From positions 12,652 to 67,489 of the forward strand of contig MLAK01000217.1 of NCBI GenBank assembly GCA_001839685.1: a DNA stretch of 54,838 nucleotides. Direction: 5' to 3'. This document shows positions 28,911 to 39,531 of the stretch, piece after piece. Numbering within the stretch: position 1 is the stretch's first letter; every line of letters starts with the position of its first letter. This DNA comes from Tritrichomonas foetus (Eukaryota > Parabasalia > Tritrichomonadida > Tritrichomonadidae). The notes under the pieces are model-generated. The model was not told the origin of the DNA. It worked only from the letters and a program-made list of their open reading frames with translations, and ran no database searches. The position numbers and the translations under genes are program-made.

Positions 28911-29709
28911 ATGGAGACCGAAGAGTCTTGCTTTGTAAGAGTTTACCCAACATTTGGCCTCTGATCAATCATCGTCTTACAGTTTGACCCAACCATCGAT
29001 AGACTCATATCACCTGACATTTTTAGTTATCTTGAAGATTTATTAAAAATCGAAATAATCGACATCCATATTATTCGCGATGGACACTTAAAACCAACCG
29101 GCTTAGTATTCGCACAATCGTCAACATTTATCAATACAGCTTTTAAAAGTCAAGCGAACCTATTTTCGAAGAACAAAAGTTGATGTGCGATTACTCGATA
29201 ATACGTATAAAAAAACAATGAGCGCACTTGCAGAAATGAAACTCTCACAGATAGCTATGCCGCTTTCAAAATCAGAGGGAATTGTATATATCAAAAATTA
29301 TGGAAAAGCAGATCTCTCAAATATTTTCAAGGAGTTTGGTGAAATTAAATCTATTGACCTTATTGATAATACCTATGCGTTTCCAATTAGGGCCATTCAT
29401 TTTAACGATTCAAAGTCTGCTTTTTTGGCAGCCAAAGCTGTAAATGGGCGTGATGATATGATTGTAGGTGCAATTGCATCTTGTGACGCTCGTCACAATT
29501 TATTTATTCGAAATTGCTTTGATTCATTGAAAGCTGATCAAATTTCTCAAAAAATTTTTGAGATAGCTCAATTTCACAAAAGTCGATTAGTTAATAATAA
29601 TTTAGTTGTTAAAATGAATAATTTAGTCGATGCACAAACTATTTGTGCACTTTTTACAGCAGAAGGGTTTCGTGCGTCATTCATTTGCGATGAAACTGCT
29701 TTTTCATAG
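28911..29709 (+). pseudogene. Two-RRM protein gene broken by a stop and a frameshift
   Basis: ATG 28911 starts a coding-like frame (METEESCFVRVYPTFGL) that meets TGA at 28962, then stays open in the same frame through an RRM-like segment (SPDIFSYLEDLLKIEIIDI, KPTGLVFAQ with an RNP1-like strand) until TGA 29181. Coding then continues in the +1 frame across the four-base A run 29175-29178 to a second RRM-like part (GIVYIKNYGKADLSNIFKEF) and a third weaker domain, ending at 29709. The longest open part with an ATG is 29218-29709. One surplus A would explain the shift. A 48-base GT...AG intron (28935-28982) could remove the first TGA in frame, but it lacks the trichomonad branch/3' motif. It is either a pseudogene or carries sequence errors. 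Confidence 0.6.
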
Positions 29710-30350
29710 TTAGGGTTTTAACTGTTTTGTTTTTTTGAATTTGCGATTTAAGAAATAGAAATATTTCCCGTTAAATTCAATTCACCTTCACATTGTCATT
29801 ATTTTTCAAAATCAATGTGGATTCTAATTTTTGAAAGTTTTAAAGAGCATAATTTTATTATAAAACTCAATAAGGTGTAAATCCTTTTGAACAGTACTTT
29901 AATCATGATATCATGTTTCCACTTGTTTATTCCTATCAGGAATAGATAAATATATATAAAAATGTTTGTTAGTCTTAAAAAATTCATACTAAATCACTTT
30001 TTATTAAAATAACTATTTTGAATCTCATAAATTACCATTAAATTGATTATTTAACAAATAGATGTTTGTTTGATGAAATTACACAAAGCCACTGGAATTG
30101 AAAGATAGCGAATCTGAAAGCTATTCATTTTCCAAAGACTGCTAATTCGAAATGATTTTTTCATTACCGATAAAATAACATTCTTCATGTGTGGAATATG
30201 GCATATTATGAACCATTTTTAAAAAATACCTGATAATTATCGAAAGTCGAAGAAAGACTTTGAATTTTTCCGGGAAAAATATCAGCACATATATTCAAAA
30301 TTTGAGTAGATGGTGAACTTCACTTTTCACAAAATCTTATCATTTGTTTT
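29710..30350. other. Intergenic region
   Basis: A 641-base AT-rich gap. I see no gene or strong repeat. TCATTTGTTTT at 30340-30350 abuts the next ATG and fits an initiator. Confidence 0.5.
30340..30350 (+). promoter_or_regulatory. Initiator-like TCATTTGTTTT before ATG 30351
   Basis: Trichomonad genes usually start transcription at a TCA(N)(T/A)(T/A) initiator within about 20 bases of the ATG. This TCATTT fits and is directly followed by the start codon. Confidence 0.45.
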
Positions 30351-32573
30351 ATGAACAAACAACCGAGCAAACAACGAAATCCTAGACAAAGGAAAATAAA
30401 AGCGCCCAAGCTTAGTAATCGTCAAAAGAAAAAAATGATAGAAGAAAAAATGGATTTAATTTTCGTGAATATTCTTGAAACAGTATTAAATGATGATGTT
30501 GATAATTTTTGTGAAAACATCAGTCAATTAGATGGTGAAGATCCAAATGAACAATTTTTCCTCTTGAGCTATAAATTACCAGATATTTTATCATCAAAAC
30601 CACCAATTGCATGTTTATGCTGTTTCTTTGGTGCAGAAAATTGTTTCAATGCGATGATTAACATGTGTTGTGATCCCAAAAAGTGTGATGAAGACGAACG
30701 TGGAGCAATGCACTTTGCTTGTGCTGGGGGACATTTAAATATGATTCGAATACTTGAGCAAAATGGGTTTTCTTTTGATACTCAAGATGGAGAAGGTTGC
30801 ATTCCGTCACATTTTGCTGCTATGTCAGGAAATAGTGAAGTGATTAAATATTTATGGAGTAAAGGTTATAATATTACAAAAAAGAATAATGAAAATTATA
30901 CACCGTTTCATGTTGCCTGCATGTTTGGAAATCTTGAAGTTATTAAATTTCTATGTGATACCATTGAAGAGGAAAAAATCGATTTTTCTGTATTCAATTC
31001 CCGATATTCTGTCAATTTCTTTATAGTAGCATGTCAAAATGGTGACATTGAGCAATTGAGATATTTTCTAAAACGTTTTCCTAATCTTGTACAATCATAT
31101 AATTACCAAAATCGGTCAGCATTAGTTTGTTGCTGCGAAAGTGGAAATCTTGAATGTGTGAAATTGTTGATTGAAAATGGTGCAAAAATTAACAATGCAA
31201 GTAAAAAATATATTCCTTTAATAGAAGCTGCAAGATATGGCCATGCTGATGTGGTCTCCTATTTAATTAAATCTAAAAATGTGAATAAGCAAAGAAGAAA
31301 TTCTAATGGTGAGACTCCGATTAGTGTTGCAATTCACGAGAAAAATAATGATTGTGTGAAAATTTTGTTGAAAAATGGTGCCATTGATCAAAAAAATTCG
31401 AATAGCATTGCTACTTATTTCAAACAATCTATTCATATCGGAGATATAAGTATTATGGAATTATTTGATAGAACTTGTAAAATACCTTATGATGAATTTT
31501 GTCAAGAAGCATTTTTATATATAAAAAGATATGCCAAACAAGACAAACCATTGACTTGGCTTGATATTTACGTTTCTGCTGCCATAGATGAAAACTTTAT
31601 TGAATTAATTGATTTTTTTATCAAGAAGGGCCTCACAGTTGATAGTGGAGCAATACCATGGAAATCTTTATGTGATGATTCAATTGTTGATCATTTAATG
31701 AAAAAAGGTGTTGATTTTTCAAAAAGCAAATTGAAATTACCAATAATAACTGCAATTCATCATTTAACTGTGGATCAAATTCAACAATTAATTTCTAAAG
31801 GTGTTCAACTCTCAAAATACATCATTGAAGACAATGTTGACAACATATTTTTTGGCAAGGTGAAACAATATGAAGTTTACAAATTTCTTTTAAGTTTTAA
31901 ACCTGAATTAAATGGTGTAAAAATTTTTAATGATATTCTTAATTATTTCTATAAAAGAAATCGATGTCCATATTTTGAATTGATTAGAAATGAAAAAAGT
32001 GAATCCAATCAGAAGAATTCTTATGATCAATATTATCAATTAGGCAAATTGTTCCTTGATTATGGAGTTGATATATATAACACACAAAATGATAAGTTTT
32101 CTCCTGTTGTAAGATCAATTGAATTGGTTTCAACTCCAATTGTTAATTTATTTAAAGATTATGGCATTGATTTTAATAAATTCAAATTTAATTGGAAAAA
32201 CAAGTATCATTTAAGTGACTTTGAAGCTTATGAACTATTAGCATCAACTGGATATGATTTTAATCAAGGAAAAAATATACTTTTTTCAATACTCGATAAT
32301 ATTGAAACAGATATGCATAAATATAGATATTCTCTTATCAGAGGAATAACATGTCCAATCGAAGAAAAAATTATTAGTTTTTTAATTGATCATATGGAAT
32401 TGAAGACAATGCTAGAGTATAAAAATAATAAATATAATATCGTTGATTTGATGAAAAGGGAGAAAATGAATGAACCATTGCAAAAACTTAGGCAGCTTAA
32501 TTACGAATATGCCGGATTTCCAAAATTACTTACTAATGGTGACTTCGTTCGCCCGTGGTATATGAAATGTTGA
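30351..32573 (+). CDS. Ankyrin-repeat protein, basic N-terminus
   Basis: The 740-residue product begins with a very basic segment (KQPSKQRNPRQRKIKAPK, about 4-35, nuclear-signal-like). At least six ankyrin repeats follow, about 115-345: GAMHFACAGGHLNMIRILEQ, IPSHFAAMSGNSEVIKYLW, TPFHVACMFGNLEVIKFLCD, ALVCCCESGNLECVKLLIEN, PLIEAARYGHADVVSYLIK and TPISVAIHEKNNDCVKILLK. The C-terminal half (about 350-740) looks like diverged helical repeats. Large ankyrin families are typical of trichomonads; the partner is unknown. Composition is AT-rich like most neighbours. Confidence 0.85.
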   Translation: MNKQPSKQRNPRQRKIKAPKLSNRQKKKMIEEKMDLIFVNILETVLNDDVDNFCENISQLDGEDPNEQFFLLSYKLPDILSSKPPIACLCCFFGAENCFNAMINMCCDPKKCDEDERGAMHFACAGGHLNMIRILEQNGFSFDTQDGEGCIPSHFAAMSGNSEVIKYLWSKGYNITKKNNENYTPFHVACMFGNLEVIKFLCDTIEEEKIDFSVFNSRYSVNFFIVACQNGDIEQLRYFLKRFPNLVQSYNYQNRSALVCCCESGNLECVKLLIENGAKINNASKKYIPLIEAARYGHADVVSYLIKSKNVNKQRRNSNGETPISVAIHEKNNDCVKILLKNGAIDQKNSNSIATYFKQSIHIGDISIMELFDRTCKIPYDEFCQEAFLYIKRYAKQDKPLTWLDIYVSAAIDENFIELIDFFIKKGLTVDSGAIPWKSLCDDSIVDHLMKKGVDFSKSKLKLPIITAIHHLTVDQIQQLISKGVQLSKYIIEDNVDNIFFGKVKQYEVYKFLLSFKPELNGVKIFNDILNYFYKRNRCPYFELIRNEKSESNQKNSYDQYYQLGKLFLDYGVDIYNTQNDKFSPVVRSIELVSTPIVNLFKDYGIDFNKFKFNWKNKYHLSDFEAYELLASTGYDFNQGKNILFSILDNIETDMHKYRYSLIRGITCPIEEKIISFLIDHMELKTMLEYKNNKYNIVDLMKREKMNEPLQKLRQLNYEYAGFPKLLTNGDFVRPWYMKC

Positions 32574-33017
32574 TTGAACAAAAGGAACAATATATGAACG
32601 AACGATATCGTACTAGATTACTTGCATAATAAAAAATACCATTGAAAAATCGCCCACTTTCTTTTTTGAACTTTTATTTACAAATTGAATCATGAAGAAT
32701 TGATTTTTTGTCTCTCATGGTGACAATGGTCATGAATAAATAGAGACACTTTTGATATTTAAAGATGATAACTTGTTGACTCAAAGTTTTTGTTAAAATA
32801 ACTTACATTATTCGTTTGATTTCCAATCTTCTTGCATGCAAAGTACCTTGATCTAGTAGTTCAAATGAAACTTGTAAATTTTGCACTATCAACATTTGAA
32901 CAAATTTCAGTGAAATCACAATTTCTGCTTCAAAAGTGGAAATCAGAATTTTTCAGTTCACATTTCATTATCTCTGAACAGAAATATTGAATGCAAAATA
33001 ATCGTTTTCATATATAA
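32574..33017. other. Intergenic region
   Basis: A 444-base AT-rich gap with no gene seen. It ends in TCATATATAA immediately before ATG 33018, an initiator-like sequence. Confidence 0.5.
33008..33017 (+). promoter_or_regulatory. Initiator-like TCATATATAA before ATG 33018
   Basis: A TCA initiator candidate ten bases before the start codon, matching the trichomonad pattern of very short 5' leaders. Confidence 0.4.
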
Positions 33018-34439
33018 ATGAATATTCATGATTTAGAAGGAAACCAAATCGACTTTACGAAAACCCTTCCAGACACATACGATACCGCGCTCTTAGATTT
33101 CCAACAAATTGCCACAGAATTCCAAAAAGAACCGGTTCCAGAAAAAATCGACGAATATTTAGTTTTATCGAAAAAATTAGGTAGTTCTGTGACCGAAATG
33201 AAAATTTTCCCGAAATGGACAATCGAGCAAACAAACATATTAGCAAATTTAGGCGTTTATTTGGTCACCATTCCGAATGTTGATTTGGCCGAAAATTTAT
33301 TGACAGCTCTTTACGCAATTTTAAAGCGATCTAGTGATGCAGTTCGACTGTTTATCGATTCAAATCCAGGCGAGCAACTTTTATCAATTACTCAGCATTT
33401 GTCAATTCCTGGAAGACGTTTAATTTTTCAAATAATTGAATTGTTTACAAATATTCCAGAAGGTGTCAAATACATAATAACAACACCAATCATCACTTAT
33501 ATTTATAATACTTTACTTGAATTATTTAATGTTCTTTCAACTGATAAGAATATGAATAGTCCAAACATCGATCCAACACTCGACCTTTTGCATGTCATGA
33601 TTTCTATCGCTCGATCAGCTCCACAAGGAATCGAATCAAATATTCCTGTTTTTTTCAATATTTCTCGAAATTGTTTTGAAAATCAGCATTTTCGGAATTT
33701 TATTAAACCTGGAATTGAAATTTTATATCACCTTTCTCGCAATTTAAATAATATTATTGATCTGCGAATTGAAATTGTCAAAGAAGGACTTTTCAAAATA
33801 ATTATTGATTTTCTGTCTGATGAAACTTTAAGACCAAATTACATTTTCTGCTTACATTTTGCTTCTTTCTTTTTAGAACATATTGATCCACTTTTTGTAT
33901 ACGAAATCGCTGAAACTCTCCCTATACCAAACATCATTGATATGTTTATGAAAAACACAAGTGATGATGAATTAACATCATCTTGCCTGAATCTTTTTAT
34001 CAATCTTTCTTTAATTTCGAGTGAGTTTTTGAATGTATTTATCGATAATAAAAATTTCATTCAAAAATTGAAAGATTTGCTAGCAATGGGTTCTTCTGAA
34101 ATCAGAAAGTCTTCAATGTGGCTTGTTTGGAATATGCTTTATATTGGAATGCGTGAACAACAAAAGAAAATATTCGCAAGTGGTATTTTTGAATACTTGG
34201 AAGACAGCTTTTATATTGACGATCAAGATTTCCTTATAAAAGTAGTAATTAATTCGATTGTTAGAATGATTAAGAGTTTTCGAATAAGTGGCGTTGAAAC
34301 ATCTGAACCATTTGAACAATATGTCATTCAAATGAGATACTACATGAGAGAATTGGTTGAAAACGAAGATCCCAAAGTTCACAAAGCTGCTTTGAATTTT
34401 TTCCAAACCTACTATCCAGAATACAGCCTCAATACATAA
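33018..34439 (+). CDS. ARM-repeat protein, importin-alpha-like
   Basis: The 473-residue product consists of armadillo-like helix triplets from about residue 70 to 460, e.g. LITSL-type helices in NLLTALYAILKRSSDAVRL, SSCLNLFINLSLISSEFLN and EIRKSSMWLVWNMLYIGMRE (the last close to the W-x-x-x-N motif of importin-alpha repeats), ending EDPKVHKAALNFFQTYYPE. It shares length and plan with the protein at 27330-28769, so they may be distant paralogues. A basic N-terminal autoinhibitory segment is absent. Nuclear-transport adaptor is possible but not shown. Confidence 0.65.
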   Translation: MNIHDLEGNQIDFTKTLPDTYDTALLDFQQIATEFQKEPVPEKIDEYLVLSKKLGSSVTEMKIFPKWTIEQTNILANLGVYLVTIPNVDLAENLLTALYAILKRSSDAVRLFIDSNPGEQLLSITQHLSIPGRRLIFQIIELFTNIPEGVKYIITTPIITYIYNTLLELFNVLSTDKNMNSPNIDPTLDLLHVMISIARSAPQGIESNIPVFFNISRNCFENQHFRNFIKPGIEILYHLSRNLNNIIDLRIEIVKEGLFKIIIDFLSDETLRPNYIFCLHFASFFLEHIDPLFVYEIAETLPIPNIIDMFMKNTSDDELTSSCLNLFINLSLISSEFLNVFIDNKNFIQKLKDLLAMGSSEIRKSSMWLVWNMLYIGMREQQKKIFASGIFEYLEDSFYIDDQDFLIKVVINSIVRMIKSFRISGVETSEPFEQYVIQMRYYMRELVENEDPKVHKAALNFFQTYYPEYSLNT

Positions 34440-34965
34440 CTTTTTTATATCTACTTTATTCTTAATTTGTAGACAATGGATTGTATAATTCATATTTTGT
34501 TAGTATTAATTTGTAAAGTAAACATAATATTTTATTTACGAATTATTATTTTGATTATAAATATCAACATTTTTTTGTAGTGCACATGGCATTTTTCTCA
34601 GTCATCTATTAACTGATTAATCATTTTTTTCTTCCTGCTCAGGTGTGAATAAACTCTAATGATACGATAAAAATTCACAAACATTAAATAACATATAAAT
34701 ATTCTCCACCATATGTTAAAAAATTTTCAAAAATAAAAACTCAGAAAACGATGATTTTGGAAATATTGTTTTATTATTTAAAAAACTCAAAGAACCGATT
34801 TATCTCGTAAATTTTCAATGTTTGCAAGTAAGAGACAATAAATTTGATATATGATAATATCAGGAAATTCAATCAACTATTTAGATTGATTATGAAAGAG
34901 ATTGGAAAGTGAATCAGTATTATTTAAATAATAATTATGATAAAAATAACAAAATATTCAAACAT
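34440..34965. other. Intergenic region between convergent genes
   Basis: A 526-base AT-rich gap between the ends of the 33018 and 34966 genes. No gene, hairpin or repeat worth naming was seen. Confidence 0.5.
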
Positions 34966-37900
34966 TTATTGATTACAAAAAAGTGATTTTCGTGTATTCC
35001 GCTTAGTTTCTTGCTTACTGATCTGTTGTCTTTTAATGATTAATTTTCGCTGAACAGTTTCTTTTTTAATTTTTGGTTGTGGCATATTCTGTCGATTAAT
35101 GATTTTGGAATTTATCGCTAGTTTCACACTAGGAACATCCATTGGGTCATATAATGCCAATGCTGTATTATTTATTAATGGCTGTCTTCTTCCTTTAGGT
35201 GGTTCAATTATTTCTTCAGTTACATCTTCTTCCTCTTCATCATATGGAAGAAGCTGATAAATTAAGTTCGGTTTATTTGGCTGATGTTCAGAAAAATTGT
35301 TTGAATCATCCAATTTTATAATTTTTCTTCGATTAGAGTTGGGCTGTGATGGAGGTTCTCTAACAATGATCTGTTTGTCTTCTCGTTTATTCGTTATTGA
35401 TCTTTTTAATAAAGCTTCCATTGCTTCATTCTGACTCTGCTTTTTACTCTTTTTCCCATTTTTACTGGAGCGTATTTTTTCTGAATTCTGAAATTGCGAA
35501 TGCAAATCAACTTCATTATTTTTTTTACTATTATGGTTTGATGAATTATCACGAGCATTTTGGGTTCTGTTCGAATGATTATTGTATGAAAGTGAATCAG
35601 AATTATTTGGTAATGAATTTGTATTAACTCTTATATTAATTTTTTGAGTTTGCAATTTAGAATTGGAATCTTCTATGCTTGATTTCTTTTTCAGAAAAAG
35701 ATCTAAATTCGAATTTGAAAGGTCTAATGTATTTTCATGAACACTTTTTCGATTTTTCGAAAAATTATTTAGTAAATCATATGACTTACTTCCAGGAAAA
35801 TCATTTTCGTATTCATAATAATTACTTTCATTACTGTTAAATAAATCGTCTTGAATTGAATTTAAAGTAACTCTTTCCCCAACATTTTGATTATTTAAAC
35901 GCCCACGTCTTTTCCTACTTAAAGAAGAATTCAAATCATCATAACTATTTGTGTTAAATTTGCCTGGGTTGGGCTCTTCAATTCCTTGTGGTGAAGAAGA
36001 AGAAATAATTCTTCGTAAAGACATTTGTTGTTCACGCTCATAAAGATCCATAACGTTATCAAAAGAATTCGTACTACAAAGAAAACCAGAATCCATATCT
36101 TGTGGAAGATTTATTGTAGAAATATTTCCATGTGATTTTCGAGAAGCAAGAATATTCCGAAAACTAATGTGTGAAGTTTTTCGAAGTTTTCCTGATGAAG
36201 AATTAGTGTTTTTCTTTAACCTGTTTCTTCTTTGATAAGAATGTGAATTTTCACACAAATCTTGACTTGAGCAAGCACTTTGATAGTCATTATAATAAGA
36301 TGCATCTGAATCGTCTTTTTGTGATTCATTATGTTGTTTGTAGTGATTGTTTTTATGAGAATTTGGAAGATTTGTTTGGTGTGTTTGTGATTTAGATTTG
36401 GATTTATGTTTGTTTTTCCTTAAATGAGTTTTTGAGGAAGAATTTTGCGAGGTTTCTGTTGGAGAAACAATTTTAATTGGTACCAGGGGTGAGTCTTGAG
36501 TTTTAATGAGATCATTTTTAGTTTTATTCCAAAAAAGAGCTGATGAATGAGATTTTTCAATATACGACCAATTATTCATGAGTTTCGATGCTTCTTTTTC
36601 AATATCAAATAAATCATTTGTTGATTTAAATAATTTCCCCATAAAATTAAGTAACTTTTTCCAACTTCCTTTAATTTCCATTAAATCGATATTGTCATTT
36701 ATTTCATCTAAATTAACTTTTTCTAAGTTCATTGTCGAAGCATCTCCATCTAAAATAGGATTTGAGTCATTATTGGAAATATTATTTGTATAATAATAAT
36801 TAATATCATTATTTAGATTAGTTTCAACTGTTTTTGGATAAATTGAATCAAGTTCTTCATCAGTTTCTGCGATTATGGAAGGAATTTTTTCTTCTCTATC
36901 AAAACTAAAAGTTTCATCGATAACTAAAACTTCTTGAGATGGTTTTAATATAACATGTTTTCCTTCATCAATGGTATGTTTTGGATTCATTATAACATCT
37001 ACAGGTTTTCTTTCTCTAATTTTCGGTGGTGATTCTTTTTTAACTACAATTGGTCGATAGTTTCTTCGTGGGGTATTATAAAAATCTTTTGGTCGGACAA
37101 AATGAAACTCATTTTCTTCGTCTTCAGCCAGTTTCTTTCGAATTCTCCATAAAACATCGTCTGATGTTTCACGGAGCGATTCAAATTCTTCATCAACACT
37201 TTTTTTAAGTTTAGGCATTTGCACTTCTCTTTTAACAGGTAGCAAGGGTTCACATTTGAAATTATCAAGATCATTTGGAGGAACAAGAGAAGGATGAAGA
37301 GTTGGACAAATGCTTTTTTTTGAAATAAACATTATTTCATGATCAAGTGCAATTAAAACATCTAAATCCGAACTTAAAAATCCCGCAGAAGAAATTGTAT
37401 AAGGAAGTTCAATTAAAAATTCTGACATATTTTGAACATTTCCAATCACAATGCAATTATTCTCAAGAACAATTATATGACATCCATATCTCACATGAAT
37501 ATATTTGATTTCATTATTTAAATAACATTTAGAAGAACTAATAATTCCATTTTCGGACAAAGTATATTGATATAAAATTCCATGTTGATAAGAAACCATT
37601 AAATTTCCTTCTTCAAAAGCAACATATTTTGGTTTTGGGAATGGTAAAGAACAAGTCAATGAAAATTTTTTTAAACCAATAAAATTAATTCGATCTTGAC
37701 AAAAAACAATCATATAATTATCTTTTCGACACCAAAAAGCATAATCACAACGTTCAGTTCCAACAGACACGCGACCAAGTGCTTCCCAAGTTCCATACTT
37801 GTAAAGCACTACATCTCCAAAAAAACCACAGGTACAAACACACCATCTTAGCATTTCAGTCCCAAGAACTGTAAAAACTAACCGAGCTTTAAATGGTAAA

Positions 37901-39210
37901 ATTTGTTTTAGAACCCAGTCTTTCTCACAACAACTATATATATCTTTCCCATATTTATTCATTCTGTAGTTTTCCTTTTTGGAATATTGAATTGTAGAGT
38001 AGTCATACAAGTGAACAGATGAGTCATCCATAGCTAATAATATGTGAGTTTCATTGCATTCTCGTTCATATGAATAATTACTTGGTCTTGGACACTTTTT
38101 CGTTGATGCCGAACCAATTAACTCTTGTGTTTTTGGAGAAATTAAAAATAAGCAGCCATCAGAAGTATTAAGGCCGATTCGTGATGAAAATGTTGGTGAA
38201 CAAATTCTTGAAATTGATTGTACTTTTTGAATAGGTCTATAAAACAACTTCCAGAAGATATTCAATCGAAAAACATACAATTTTCGACTAACTATGACTA
38301 ATATAATTGGTTCAGGATAAGTAAAAAAATTAACCCAATCAGGTTTTCGATCAATTTTGAAAACTACTTTTCCTTTTGATGTTTTTAAATCATTTATGAA
38401 GATATCTCCATTAGTATTAACAGTAATGACAAATTCTGAATTGATAAATTCGATATAAAATACAGGAGCTGATGAAATTGAAGGAATCATAAATAATGGT
38501 TTTCCTGAACGATGCCAAATTTTTATATTTCCATATTTGTCAACTGCGACTAATTTTTTATAAATGTCAATAAAGTATTGATATGATAAATCTAATCCAG
38601 GATATTTTCGTGGTGTTGGCAACATAGCAACTGCATTGAAAAGTAAACCCGAAAAATTAGGTTGATTTTCCAATATTTCACCATTAAATGAATATAAAAT
38701 AAAGCCATTTAAATGAGGGACAAAAATTCGGTGCCGTTTGTCATCAACTTTTACCAAATTCATGCCATTACATAAAGGTGATCCTTTAAAATGTGATCGA
38801 AGTTTTATTTCAAAATTAACAGTTGATCCTTTAATCATTTTGAAATCCCACACTTTGATTTCAGCACCAATTGTGACAAGAATATTAGAATCAAGTGAAC
38901 AATAGATTTGATGAACAACTGGTTGATGAAGCATAAACTCTTGCAATAAAAATTGTGCAGGATTTGCAGAAGCAAATATTTGGAGACAAGGAATTCCAAC
39001 AGTCGATGCAATTACTAAATCTTCTGATGGAATATAAAAAATTGCCGAAAAAGCAATCGGCAATGAAAAATGAATTTGGGAATTTTTTATCACAAATGTT
39101 CTGTGATGTGAACTGCAAACAACACTATTTTGAGATGTAGGGCAAGCACAGAGCAAAATAGAATTTCCTATTTCTTCAGAAAATTCTTCTTTGATGCCCC
39201 ATCGAAGCAT
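34966..39210 (-). CDS. Large WD40-like protein with disordered C-terminal half
   Basis: The 1414-residue product has WD40-like blades over about residues 15-650, probably two propellers: ILVTIGAEIKVWDFKMIKG, YGNIKIWHRSGKPLFMIPS, FINSEFVITVNTNGDIFIND, LGRVSVGTERCDYAFWCRKD and YVAFEEGNLMVSYQHGI. From about 680 on it is mostly disordered, rich in Asn, Ser and Lys, with a late conserved-looking patch of acidic DEEEEDVTEEIIEPPKGRR and a basic C-terminus. No orthologue is recognised with confidence; double-propeller ciliary and cytoskeletal WD proteins are candidates. On its own strand, TCATACGTTA lies just before the ATG, and GTTAAAAAGTTC 33-44 bases before it. Confidence 0.65.
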   Translation of the reverse strand: MLRWGIKEEFSEEIGNSILLCACPTSQNSVVCSSHHRTFVIKNSQIHFSLPIAFSAIFYIPSEDLVIASTVGIPCLQIFASANPAQFLLQEFMLHQPVVHQIYCSLDSNILVTIGAEIKVWDFKMIKGSTVNFEIKLRSHFKGSPLCNGMNLVKVDDKRHRIFVPHLNGFILYSFNGEILENQPNFSGLLFNAVAMLPTPRKYPGLDLSYQYFIDIYKKLVAVDKYGNIKIWHRSGKPLFMIPSISSAPVFYIEFINSEFVITVNTNGDIFINDLKTSKGKVVFKIDRKPDWVNFFTYPEPIILVIVSRKLYVFRLNIFWKLFYRPIQKVQSISRICSPTFSSRIGLNTSDGCLFLISPKTQELIGSASTKKCPRPSNYSYERECNETHILLAMDDSSVHLYDYSTIQYSKKENYRMNKYGKDIYSCCEKDWVLKQILPFKARLVFTVLGTEMLRWCVCTCGFFGDVVLYKYGTWEALGRVSVGTERCDYAFWCRKDNYMIVFCQDRINFIGLKKFSLTCSLPFPKPKYVAFEEGNLMVSYQHGILYQYTLSENGIISSSKCYLNNEIKYIHVRYGCHIIVLENNCIVIGNVQNMSEFLIELPYTISSAGFLSSDLDVLIALDHEIMFISKKSICPTLHPSLVPPNDLDNFKCEPLLPVKREVQMPKLKKSVDEEFESLRETSDDVLWRIRKKLAEDEENEFHFVRPKDFYNTPRRNYRPIVVKKESPPKIRERKPVDVIMNPKHTIDEGKHVILKPSQEVLVIDETFSFDREEKIPSIIAETDEELDSIYPKTVETNLNNDINYYYTNNISNNDSNPILDGDASTMNLEKVNLDEINDNIDLMEIKGSWKKLLNFMGKLFKSTNDLFDIEKEASKLMNNWSYIEKSHSSALFWNKTKNDLIKTQDSPLVPIKIVSPTETSQNSSSKTHLRKNKHKSKSKSQTHQTNLPNSHKNNHYKQHNESQKDDSDASYYNDYQSACSSQDLCENSHSYQRRNRLKKNTNSSSGKLRKTSHISFRNILASRKSHGNISTINLPQDMDSGFLCSTNSFDNVMDLYEREQQMSLRRIISSSSPQGIEEPNPGKFNTNSYDDLNSSLSRKRRGRLNNQNVGERVTLNSIQDDLFNSNESNYYEYENDFPGSKSYDLLNNFSKNRKSVHENTLDLSNSNLDLFLKKKSSIEDSNSKLQTQKINIRVNTNSLPNNSDSLSYNNHSNRTQNARDNSSNHNSKKNNEVDLHSQFQNSEKIRSSKNGKKSKKQSQNEAMEALLKRSITNKREDKQIIVREPPSQPNSNRRKIIKLDDSNNFSEHQPNKPNLIYQLLPYDEEEEDVTEEIIEPPKGRRQPLINNTALALYDPMDVPSVKLAINSKIINRQNMPQPKIKKETVQRKLIIKRQQISKQETKRNTRKSLFCNQ

Positions 39211-39220
39211 TAACGTATGA
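39211..39220 (-). promoter_or_regulatory. Initiator-like TCATACGTTA before ATG 39210
   Basis: On the minus strand TCATACGTTA abuts the start codon of the large WD40 gene, again the TCA plus very short leader pattern. Confidence 0.4.
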
Positions 39221-39531
39221 TTTTTTGGTTATTTCAAATTTAGAACTTTTTAACTATTTTTTTATCGTCGAATCTTTTCAAAAGGTGAAATTGAATGCTT
39301 AATTCAAAAAACTGATATCAGTCTATTTTTGTCCAAAATCATGTAGGGATTATGAAAGAAAATGCATTAAATGGAATATATGAACTTGAAACTAGCCTTG
39401 AAATCATCCAAATTCCACAAAGAAAAATAATATCAATTCGTTATGAAGATACTTTCACTCACTGGATATTGGGGAAATTTCTCCATTGATCGATATTGAA
39501 TGTAACAATTCAATTAGTTTATTGAAAAACA
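39211..39531. other. Divergent intergenic region
   Basis: A 321-base region between divergent starts. It holds the minus-strand initiator candidate TCATACGTTA (39211-39220) and a TCAAAAAGTT-like site at 39243-39254. Nothing coding is evident. Confidence 0.5.
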
